From Putridiphycobacter sp965367695 (GTDB lineage Bacteria; Bacteroidota; Bacteroidia; Flavobacteriales_D; Crocinitomicaceae): DNA of 5,597 bases. Where the stretch lies: the NCBI GenBank assembly GCA_965367695.1, contig CBDUKB010000206.1, positions 1 to 5,597 on the forward strand. Direction: 5' to 3'. Position 1 is the first letter of the stretch. Every line of letters begins with the position of its first letter. A model generated the notes under the pieces. That model was given only the letters and a program-made list of their open reading frames with translations, was not told the origin of the DNA and made no database searches. Below are positions 1-5,356 of this stretch, one piece after another. Both the position numbers and the translations under genes were made by a program.

Positions 1-173
1 TAAGAGTTCGTGGCATAGCTGTTCCAAGTAAAATTAAACTGCATGAATTCTATCTTAAACTAGGATACAAATACACACATTCTTTGGACTGTGCATGTAA
101 AATTCCTGCTGAAAAATATAAAAAGTTAATTGCTCCTAGTGATTTTGATTTTTATATGAAGACTTTAGATTGA
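1..173 (+). CDS. C-terminal fragment of an unidentified protein (5' end outside window)
   Basis: An open frame enters from the left edge (first complete codon at base 3) and runs 56 codons to TGA at 171-173. It contains no ATG until near its end, so it is the tail of a gene that starts outside the window. The visible peptide is rich in Lys and Tyr and carries FYLKLGYKY around residues 16-24. That resembles the FYxKLGF segment near the C-terminus of GNAT acetyltransferases, but the remainder (SLDCACKIPAEKYKKLI) is not something I recognise, so GNAT is only a weak suggestion. The stop lies 4 bp from the stop of the convergent ispE gene, tight packing that supports a real gene end. No terminator hairpin is visible between the two. 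Confidence 0.55.
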   Translation, partial: RVRGIAVPSKIKLHEFYLKLGYKYTHSLDCACKIPAEKYKKLIAPSDFDFYMKTLD

Positions 174-177
174 TGAT

Positions 178-972
178 TTATAATTCCAATACTTTTTCAT
201 AATCGTATAAGTCAAAGGTTTTTGGCTTAGCCTCAAAAATTCCATATACCGTAGATCCTGTACCAGACATACTGGCATAAATTGCACCTTTCTTGTACAG
301 CGCAGCTTTGATTTTTCCAATGCTAGGATGTTTTTTTAAGATTGGTGTTTCGATTTGATTGAAAACTGTGTTTTTCCATTTTTCAATTCGCGCAGTTAGG
401 GTTAAGTGTTCAGGATTTTCATTTATTACAATTTCAGCATATGCTTCAGCTGTACTCACATGTATGCCTGGATTAATTATATACAGATAATAACCTTTTA
501 AATTTATTGGACTATCTTCCATACTTTCTCCACGTCCAGCGATAAATTTTGCTTTATTTTCAATAAAAAAGGGGCAATCACTACCAAGTTTTAATGCATA
601 AGCTTCAAGCCCATTTTTGTCAATCTTTAAATTAAATAGCTGATTAAGGAGCGTTAATGTATAAGCAGCATCAGATGAACCGCCACCAAGACCAGCACCC
701 ATTGGAATCATTTTATGTAAATGAATATGAACAGGACTGATGTTAAAGTCATCTTTTAATAGTTCATATGCTCGAACCACTAAATTATTTTCTGAAGGTC
801 CCATTATTTCATACCCTGAAGAAGTGAAGTTGAAATTTGAAGCCATATTAATCTCCAATAGATCACATAAAGGAATTGGATAAAAAACACTTTCAATATT
901 ATGGTATCCGTCTGCTCTTTTGCTGATTATGTTTAAACCAATGTTTATTTTACAAGGTGGAAAAGCAATCAT
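178..972 (-). CDS. ispE: 4-(cytidine 5'-diphospho)-2-C-methyl-D-erythritol kinase (CDP-ME kinase)
   Basis: IspE is the cytosolic GHMP-family kinase that phosphorylates CDP-methylerythritol at the 2-hydroxyl with ATP, the fourth step of the MEP route to IPP and DMAPP. At 264 residues it is close to the usual Bacteroidota length. The substrate-binding N-terminus is present (CKINIGLNI at 7-15, with the conserved Lys8, then RADGYH at 19-24). The glycine-rich ATP loop PMGAGLGGGSSDAA is at 90-103. GSDCPFF at 130-136 supplies the expected catalytic Asp132, and the third GHMP motif MSGTGS is at 235-240. All hallmark motifs are intact, so an active enzyme is expected. The ATG at 970-972 places the KIN motif at the normal distance from the N-terminus, which supports this start. 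The gene is convergent with the fragment at the left edge and divergent from accA; nothing indicates an operon partner inside the window. Confidence 0.97.
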   Translation of the reverse strand: MIAFPPCKINIGLNIISKRADGYHNIESVFYPIPLCDLLEINMASNFNFTSSGYEIMGPSENNLVVRAYELLKDDFNISPVHIHLHKMIPMGAGLGGGSSDAAYTLTLLNQLFNLKIDKNGLEAYALKLGSDCPFFIENKAKFIAGRGESMEDSPINLKGYYLYIINPGIHVSTAEAYAEIVINENPEHLTLTARIEKWKNTVFNQIETPILKKHPSIGKIKAALYKKGAIYASMSGTGSTVYGIFEAKPKTFDLYDYEKVLEL

Positions 973-1176
973 AGAACCAGTTTATTAAACAACGAATATA
1001 ATAAAATTGGTACATTAAAATTGAAGATATCTTAAAAACAATTCCATTAATTTTTATTCAATCGCAAGTATTTATTTGTAACTTCAACCATCATTTAATT
1101 GAAACTTTATGATAAATAGGTTTAGGTAAACTAAAATATTTTGTAAATTTCGCCTCTCAAAAAAATAAAGCCCCTT
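973..1176. promoter_or_regulatory. Divergent AT-rich spacer between ispE and accA
   Basis: These 204 bp separate the ispE start (- strand) from the accA start (+ strand) and should hold the promoters for both. No plausible coding frame is seen. I searched by eye for the Bacteroidota promoter pattern (TTTG, about 20 bp, TAnnTTTG). The nearest -7-like strings are TATATTCG on the - strand (993-1000) and TAGGTTTA on the + strand (1117-1124). Each is one base off consensus and neither has a convincing TTTG partner at the right spacing, so no exact promoter is called. A 10-bp perfect palindrome, AAGATATCTT, lies at 1024-1033. No purine-rich Shine-Dalgarno sequence precedes the accA ATG; the bases just upstream read AATAAAGCCCCTT. 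Confidence 0.4.
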
Positions 1177-2136
1177 ATGGAAAATTATTTAGCTTTCGAA
1201 GAACCAATCAAAGTCATTGACGAAGAAATATTAAAAGTAATAGAAGTTGGAGAAAATAGTGGAGTGGACTCATCAAAATTGATTAAGGATCTTGAAAAAA
1301 AGAAAGTTCAAACAATAAAAGAAATTTTCAAAGCCTTAACACCATGGCAAAGAGTACAATTATCTAGACATCCAGATAGACCTTATACATTAGATTACAT
1401 CAATGCCCTATCAGAAGGAACTTTTTTAGAGTTACATGGAGATAGAAACGTGAAAGATGACAAAGCCATGGTTGGCGGGTTTGGACAATTAAATGGTAAA
1501 ACAGTAATGTTTGTTGGTCAACAAAAGGGGGTGAATACCAAAATGCGACAATACCGTAATTTTGGAATGCCGAATCCAGAAGGCTATAGAAAAGCATTGC
1601 GTTTGTTTAAATTGGCAGAAAAATTCAACAAACCTATTGTCACTTTAATTGATACGCCTGGTGCATTTCCAGGGCTTGAAGCGGAAGAAAGAGGTCAAGG
1701 TGAGGCCATTGCAAGAAATATTTATGAAATGATGCGTTTAAAAGTGCCCGTAATTTGTTTAATTATTGGCGAAGGAGCCTCAGGTGGTGCTTTGGGAATA
1801 GGTGTTGGAGATAAGGTGGTGATGTTAGAAAACTCATGGTACTCTGTGATTTCTCCTGAGAATTGTTCAACAATTTTATGGAGAAGTTGGGATTTTAAAG
1901 AACAAGCTGCTGATGCACTGAAATTAACATCAACCGACATGAAAGATTTAAAAATTGTGGATGATGTAATTAAAGAACCAATTGGAGGTGCACACCGCCA
2001 TAGAGAAGAAATTTTTAGCTCAGTGAAGGACTATTTAATCAAGAATATTGAACGTTTAGAGAAAATGGACCCAGTTAAAAGAGGATTGAAGCGATTGGAG
2101 AAATTCAGTGAAATGGGTGAATATAAAGGACGTTAA
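1177..2136 (+). CDS. accA: Acetyl-CoA carboxylase carboxyltransferase subunit alpha
   Basis: AccA pairs with AccD to form the carboxyltransferase that moves the carboxyl group from carboxybiotin on AccB to acetyl-CoA, giving malonyl-CoA, the committed step of fatty-acid synthesis in the cytosol. The 319-residue length matches the bacterial family. The N-terminal region (about 1-55) is helical and charged, as usual. The crotonase-fold core carries WQRVQLSRHPDRPY (57-70), ELHGDR (85-90), DTPGAFPG (159-166), ERGQGEAIARN (171-181), the oxyanion-hole glycines in GEGASGGALGIG (198-209, Gly203-Gly204) and SVISPENCS (223-231). All key segments are present. Both the ATG start and the MENYLAFEEPI-type N-terminus fit Bacteroidota homologues. 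It is the first gene of an apparent three-gene run and ends 7 bp before the next start. accD, accB and accC are not in the window. Confidence 0.97.
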   Translation: MENYLAFEEPIKVIDEEILKVIEVGENSGVDSSKLIKDLEKKKVQTIKEIFKALTPWQRVQLSRHPDRPYTLDYINALSEGTFLELHGDRNVKDDKAMVGGFGQLNGKTVMFVGQQKGVNTKMRQYRNFGMPNPEGYRKALRLFKLAEKFNKPIVTLIDTPGAFPGLEAEERGQGEAIARNIYEMMRLKVPVICLIIGEGASGGALGIGVGDKVVMLENSWYSVISPENCSTILWRSWDFKEQAADALKLTSTDMKDLKIVDDVIKEPIGGAHRHREEIFSSVKDYLIKNIERLEKMDPVKRGLKRLEKFSEMGEYKGR

Positions 2137-2143
2137 ATAAAAG

Positions 2144-2842
2144 ATGATTGGAGCAGATTTTGAAAAGATTGAATTCGTTCTTTTTGGATTAGATTTATTG
2201 GAACCCATGGCGTTAATAACTGACGTAATAATGGGTGGTTTGAGTATCTTTTTTGGATTAAAAACATTAAAAATGAAAAAAGGGAATAACTTTTATAAGT
2301 TATGGGCCATGTTTTTTATTTTTTTTGGAATTGGTTCAATAATTGGCGGAATTGGTCATACTTTTTACAATCAATTGGGTTTAATTGGCAAAATTCCTTC
2401 TTGGGTGAGCGGACCAATTGCGGTTTATTTTATTGAAAGAGCCATGATTTCTTTGCATTGGAAGGACAGCATTAAAAAAAGACTCTTAATTTGGTTCAAT
2501 ATAAAGCTGGTATTGGTTTATGCAGCATTCCTTTTTCTTCTAATTTTTATAAAAAATCCAGTTGATCCCAATTTACCATTTTTACCTATTGCTATTAACA
2601 CCATTGTGGGCCTTATCATCACTGCTGGGATTTTGGGGTTTAAATACACCCAAAAAATAGCTGTAAAATTCAAATACTTTTGGTTAGGCGTATTGATCAT
2701 GACGCCTTCAGCCTTGATCTTTTTGTTTAAAATTAATTTGCACCAATGGTTCGATAAAAACGACTTTAGCCATATATTGTTAACTTTGGGAATCACTTAT
2801 TTTTACATTGGTCTTAGAGAATTATCTACAGGCTTAAAATAA
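2144..2842 (+). CDS. Putative seven-helix membrane protein of unknown function
   Basis: This 232-residue protein is strongly hydrophobic. By eye it has about seven membrane spans: 22-43, 51-75, 84-105, 113-136, 145-166, 176-196 and 208-226. There is no cleavable signal peptide. The first 20 residues are mixed and acidic, followed by EPMALITD, which looks like a conserved family start, so the ATG at 2144 is preferred over the internal ATG at 2207. Polar residues stand out in or beside membrane segments: Ser65 and His72 (IGGIGHTF), His200 and Asp207/His210 (HQWFDKNDFSHILL). The spacing loosely recalls alkaline ceramidases and other CREST-type seven-helix hydrolases, which use helix-embedded His, Ser and Asp residues to bind metal. 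However, the expected Ser four residues before the first His is Gly68, and the expected HxxxH is NxxxH (206-210). I do not assign a function; it may belong to one of the DUF membrane families common in Bacteroidota. The 7-bp and 6-bp gaps to accA and the downstream gene imply cotranscription. Confidence 0.85.
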   Translation: MIGADFEKIEFVLFGLDLLEPMALITDVIMGGLSIFFGLKTLKMKKGNNFYKLWAMFFIFFGIGSIIGGIGHTFYNQLGLIGKIPSWVSGPIAVYFIERAMISLHWKDSIKKRLLIWFNIKLVLVYAAFLFLLIFIKNPVDPNLPFLPIAINTIVGLIITAGILGFKYTQKIAVKFKYFWLGVLIMTPSALIFLFKINLHQWFDKNDFSHILLTLGITYFYIGLRELSTGLK

Positions 2843-2848
2843 TTACTT

Positions 2849-3448
2849 ATGGTTTTTGAATTTAATGGTTTTAAACCAGTTGTACATCCAAGTAGTTTTA
2901 TTCATCCCCAAGCAACCGTTACTGGGAATGTGATCATAGGAAAAAACGTATATGTAGGTCCAAGTGCAGCATTGCGCGGCGATTGGGGTCAAATTATTAT
3001 TGAAGACGGTTGTAATGTTCAAGAAAACTGCACCATTCATATGTTTCCTGGTACACAGGTAGTATTAAAGAAAGGGGCACATATCGGTCATGGTGCTATT
3101 ATTCATGGTGGAATTATTGGTGAAAACTCGTTGATTGGCATGAATGCAGTGGTAATGGATGATGCGGAAATTGGTCCCGAATGCATTGTTGGTGCCTTGG
3201 CTTTTATTCCAGCCAAAACTGTCATCCCAAAAAGAAGTTTAGTTGTCGGTAATCCAGGTAAGGTAATTAAATCTGTTTCGGATGAGATGATTTCATGGAA
3301 AACAAAAGGGACTGCTTTGTACCAAAAACTACCGGAAGAATGTCGATTAACCTTAAAAGAATGTCAACCATTGACCGAAATCGAACCGAATCGTCCAGAC
3401 CAAGAAAAAATGTTTGAAACTTGGAATGCAATAAAAGCTGGTAAATAA
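2849..3448 (+). CDS. Gamma carbonic anhydrase-like hexapeptide-repeat protein (PaaY/CaiE type)
   Basis: A 199-residue left-handed beta-helix protein of the gamma-class carbonic anhydrase family, expected to trimerise and bind metal at subunit interfaces. Hexapeptide repeats run from about residue 20 to 140 (for example GNVIIGKNVYVG, ENSLIGMNAVVM, AEIGPECIVG). The likely metal ligands are His64 (CTIHMFPG) and the pair His81/His86 (HIGHGAIIHG), with spacing as in Cam-type enzymes. The structural RGD (43-45) and Gln58 are also in place. The C-terminal tail (ISWKTKGTALYQKL, then PLTEIEPNRP) matches PaaY and CaiE rather than the shorter YrdA group. E. coli PaaY is tied to phenylacetate breakdown, but no paa genes are visible here, so the specific role is open; carbonic anhydrase or CoA-ester hydrolase activity are both possible. 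It is the last gene of the accA run and converges on the DUF62 gene with a 10-bp gap. Confidence 0.92.
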   Translation: MVFEFNGFKPVVHPSSFIHPQATVTGNVIIGKNVYVGPSAALRGDWGQIIIEDGCNVQENCTIHMFPGTQVVLKKGAHIGHGAIIHGGIIGENSLIGMNAVVMDDAEIGPECIVGALAFIPAKTVIPKRSLVVGNPGKVIKSVSDEMISWKTKGTALYQKLPEECRLTLKECQPLTEIEPNRPDQEKMFETWNAIKAGK

Positions 3449-3470
3449 TACTTTTAAATTATTGCGGCTT
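3432..3470 (-). terminator. Possible weak terminator for the - strand DUF62 gene
   Basis: Across the convergent gene ends, AAGC (3436-3439) can pair with GCTT (3467-3470) and AATAAT (3444-3449) with ATTATT (3458-3463), with a mismatched interior and an 8-base loop. Read on the - strand the stem is followed directly by a short T-rich run (complement of AATAAAA at 3430-3436). The + strand has no T tract after the stem, so it is less convincing for the accA run. The stem is AT-rich and interrupted and overlaps both reading-frame ends, so this is a tentative call. Confidence 0.25.
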
Positions 3471-4328
3471 AGAAAATAAAGATTCAATACTGTCTTTGGA
3501 GCCCCGAGGGTGAAACTCAATTCTTACAATATCATTCACCTTTAAACCAAGTAATGTACTTGCGCCACCACCATTTCCTTTAACCCCTTTGTTAATGGCT
3601 ATTTCCAATAATCCATTGTCGTTAAATAAGGCCAGTTTTTCACCAATTGGAACTTCATTGTAATTGTCAGAAATTCGCTCAATAAAGTATTTCGATTGGC
3701 GAAAATAAATGGTGAAGGTTTCTCCTTTCCCAATTTTCTTGAACAAGTTTTCTGTAATATTGACAATTACATTCCCATAATGATCCACATGGGCTACTGA
3801 ACCTTTAATCAAATTTTCTTCGGTAATGGCTTGAGTAGTAAAAGCACGTCGAACCGTTTTAATAGGGTCACCCAAAGAGGCACTTGGTGTATTATTTAAA
3901 ATAGCAAGAATCGTTGGAATGTAAATATTTTTAATGGGATACCGGAGTGCATTCTTTGAAGAAAAATCGTGAATCTGTATGATTTCTTCTGCTTCATGAA
4001 AATCAGGTAATAAAGAAAAGAACCCATTGTCTAATCCTATAAAATATTGACCCTTTAATTTCATGACAATAGGGTACATGTTTAATTTTGGTGTATCAAT
4101 GTTAATTACAGGAATAGAGTCCACCCCAATAAAATGAATTGAATCTGCAGGAAAATCACGAATAATATTATTGACAAAATAAGAAGCTTGTGCAATGTTA
4201 AATGGTTCAACATTGTGAGAAACATCAACAATATGTAATTTAGAAAATTGAGAAATTAACTGCCCTTTTATGGTCGCAACATAATGGTCTTTAAGCCCTA
4301 AATCTGTTGTTAAAGTTACAATTCTCAT
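3459..4328 (-). CDS. DUF62 / SAM hydroxide adenosyltransferase (chlorinase-fluorinase fold) family protein
   Basis: This 289-residue protein belongs to the family of S-adenosylmethionine hydrolases related to the fluorinase FlA and chlorinase SalL. The N-terminal domain opens with TLTTDLGLKDHYVATIKG (5-22), followed by HIVDVSHNVEPFNIAQA (32-48) and GQYFIGLDNGFFSLL (93-107). The C-terminal beta-domain carries SVAHVDHYGNVIVNIT (177-192). Characterised hydrolases use an Asp-Arg-His triad (Asp68, Arg75, His127 in the Pyrococcus protein). Here Asp70 fits the first position, but the usual DPGVGxxR segment is DSIPVINI (70-77), with no Arg. The usual FHGRDxFAP is YPIKNIYIP (130-138), with Pro where His is expected. 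SAM hydrolysis is therefore doubtful even though the fold is clear. Loss of these residues may be common to Bacteroidota members of the family. The gene is divergent from phoH across 86 bp and converges with the carbonic anhydrase-like gene. Confidence 0.9.
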   Translation of the reverse strand: MRIVTLTTDLGLKDHYVATIKGQLISQFSKLHIVDVSHNVEPFNIAQASYFVNNIIRDFPADSIHFIGVDSIPVINIDTPKLNMYPIVMKLKGQYFIGLDNGFFSLLPDFHEAEEIIQIHDFSSKNALRYPIKNIYIPTILAILNNTPSASLGDPIKTVRRAFTTQAITEENLIKGSVAHVDHYGNVIVNITENLFKKIGKGETFTIYFRQSKYFIERISDNYNEVPIGEKLALFNDNGLLEIAINKGVKGNGGGASTLLGLKVNDIVRIEFHPRGSKDSIESLFSKPQ

Positions 4329-4414
4329 TAAATAAATATCAGATAGTGATTTTTTATCAAAATTAATTTTAATTTTAACTTTAAGAGTGTTAACCTTTAA
4401 AATATTTTAAAATT
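4329..4414. promoter_or_regulatory. Very AT-rich divergent promoter region between the DUF62 gene and phoH
   Basis: The 86 bp between the two divergent starts contain only 11 G or C bases (about 13%) and should drive both genes. On the + strand, TAACTTTA (4376-4383) is one base from the TAnnTTTG -7 element of Bacteroidota, but no TTTG lies about 20 bp upstream. On the - strand a TTTG (complement of CAAA, 4358-4361) is followed after 19 bp by a poor match. Neither promoter is firmly called, and neither gene has a visible Shine-Dalgarno sequence. Confidence 0.35.
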
Positions 4415-5356
4415 TTGCAAGAAAAAAGTATTGAAATCGCTGGAATTGACCCTTTGTTACTATTTGGTGTAAATAATTCAAAATTAGATGTTATTAGAAA
4501 GTATTTTCCCAAACTAAAACTGATTGCGCGTGGCAATGAAATTAAAATATTAGGGGAGCCGAATTTGATCGCCGTTTTTGAATCAAAAATTGCTTTAATC
4601 ATGAAGCACATCAATAAATTTAATGATTTGACAGATAACAATATTGATAACTTGATGCAACAAGAAGACAAAGCCATTCCTTTTGAAAAGCAAGGAGATG
4701 TTTTATTGCATGGAAATGCTGGAAAAATTATCAAAGCAAGAACAGCAAATCAAAGAAAATTGGTACAACAGTCAGATGAAAATGACATGGTGTTTGCTGT
4801 GGGCCCTGCTGGTACAGGTAAAACTTATACCGCAGTTGCATTAGCGGTAAGGGCTTTAAAGAATAAACAAGTCCGTAGAATTGTACTGACAAGGCCAGCA
4901 GTGGAAGCGGGAGAAAATTTAGGTTTTTTGCCAGGAGATTTAAAAGAGAAATTAGATCCATATTTACAGCCATTATACGACGGTTTAAGAGATATGATTC
5001 CTGCGGAAAGATTGGAAGAGTTTATTGAAAATAGGGTAGTAGAAATAGCTCCATTGGCCTTTATGCGTGGTCGAACTTTAGACAATGCTTTTGTGATACT
5101 AGATGAAGCGCAGAATACAACTCACAATCAAATGAAAATGTTTTTGACCAGAATGGGAAAACATGCAAAGTTTATTATCACAGGAGATGTTTCTCAAATC
5201 GATTTGCCTAAGCACCAAAAGTCAGGACTGATCACTGCCATTGACTATTTAAAAGATGTGGAAGGCATTGGTATTGTACGTTTGAACCAAAATGACGTCA
5301 TCCGTCACCATTTAGTCAAAGAAATCATTGCCGCTTTTGATAAAAATGAGGATTAG
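4415..5356 (+). CDS. phoH: PhoH/YbeZ-family P-loop ATPase
   Basis: A 313-residue PhoH-like NTPase. The family is cytosolic, related to the nucleoside-triphosphatase core of superfamily 1 helicases; its YbeZ branch is linked to the endoribonuclease YbeY and to ribosome/RNA maturation. Walker A is GPAGTGKT (130-137) and Walker B is VILDEAQN (227-234). Between them are TRPAVEAGENLGFLPG (159-174) and APLAFMRGRTLDN (212-224), then TGDVSQIDLP (256-265) and a terminal IRHHLVKEII. The N-terminal domain (about 1-70, with KYFPKLKLIARGNEIKILG at 29-47) matches the KH-like region of bacterial PhoH proteins. No in-frame ATG occurs before codon 63, which would remove this domain. The frame is closed by TAA at 4391, and TTG at 4415 is the best start; ATT at 4412 is the only close alternative. 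The stop TAG merges into the repeat that follows. The divergent DUF62 neighbour is, as I recall, a recurring pairing in Bacteroidota. Confidence 0.95.
   Translation: MQEKSIEIAGIDPLLLFGVNNSKLDVIRKYFPKLKLIARGNEIKILGEPNLIAVFESKIALIMKHINKFNDLTDNNIDNLMQQEDKAIPFEKQGDVLLHGNAGKIIKARTANQRKLVQQSDENDMVFAVGPAGTGKTYTAVALAVRALKNKQVRRIVLTRPAVEAGENLGFLPGDLKEKLDPYLQPLYDGLRDMIPAERLEEFIENRVVEIAPLAFMRGRTLDNAFVILDEAQNTTHNQMKMFLTRMGKHAKFIITGDVSQIDLPKHQKSGLITAIDYLKDVEGIGIVRLNQNDVIRHHLVKEIIAAFDKNED

Noticed and set aside
1024..1033. Perfect palindrome AAGATATCTT in the ispE-accA spacer as an operator
   Set aside because: Ten-bp AT-rich palindromes are frequent by chance here. The flanks extend it only imperfectly, and no second copy or regulator gene is in view.
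1400..1940. - strand open frames at 1400-1597 and 1722-1940 inside accA
   Set aside because: They mirror the conserved carboxyltransferase core; no start signals or family resemblance.
2518..3040. - strand open frames at 2518-2796 and 2843-3040 opposite the membrane protein and the carbonic anhydrase-like gene
   Set aside because: They are antisense to well-supported genes and have no recognisable features.
2849..3448. Phenylacetate catabolic operon based on the PaaY resemblance
   Set aside because: No other paa genes are in the window, and the neighbours are lipid-synthesis and unknown membrane genes.
3459..4328. True fluorinase or chlorinase for halometabolite synthesis
   Set aside because: The protein lacks the surrounding biosynthetic genes and the active-site segment typical of even the hydrolases; housekeeping neighbours argue against halogenation.
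4390..4734. 114-codon open frame on the - strand overlapping the start of phoH
   Set aside because: It lies antisense to the conserved N-terminal domain of PhoH and across the divergent promoter, is Cys/Ser/Phe/Ile-rich in the manner of a mirror frame, and shows no recognisable motif.
4731..5085. Two overlapping - strand open frames (4731-4973 and 4825-5085) inside phoH
   Set aside because: Both are antisense to the Walker A and central PhoH motifs and show no domain; they are by-products of phoH codon use.
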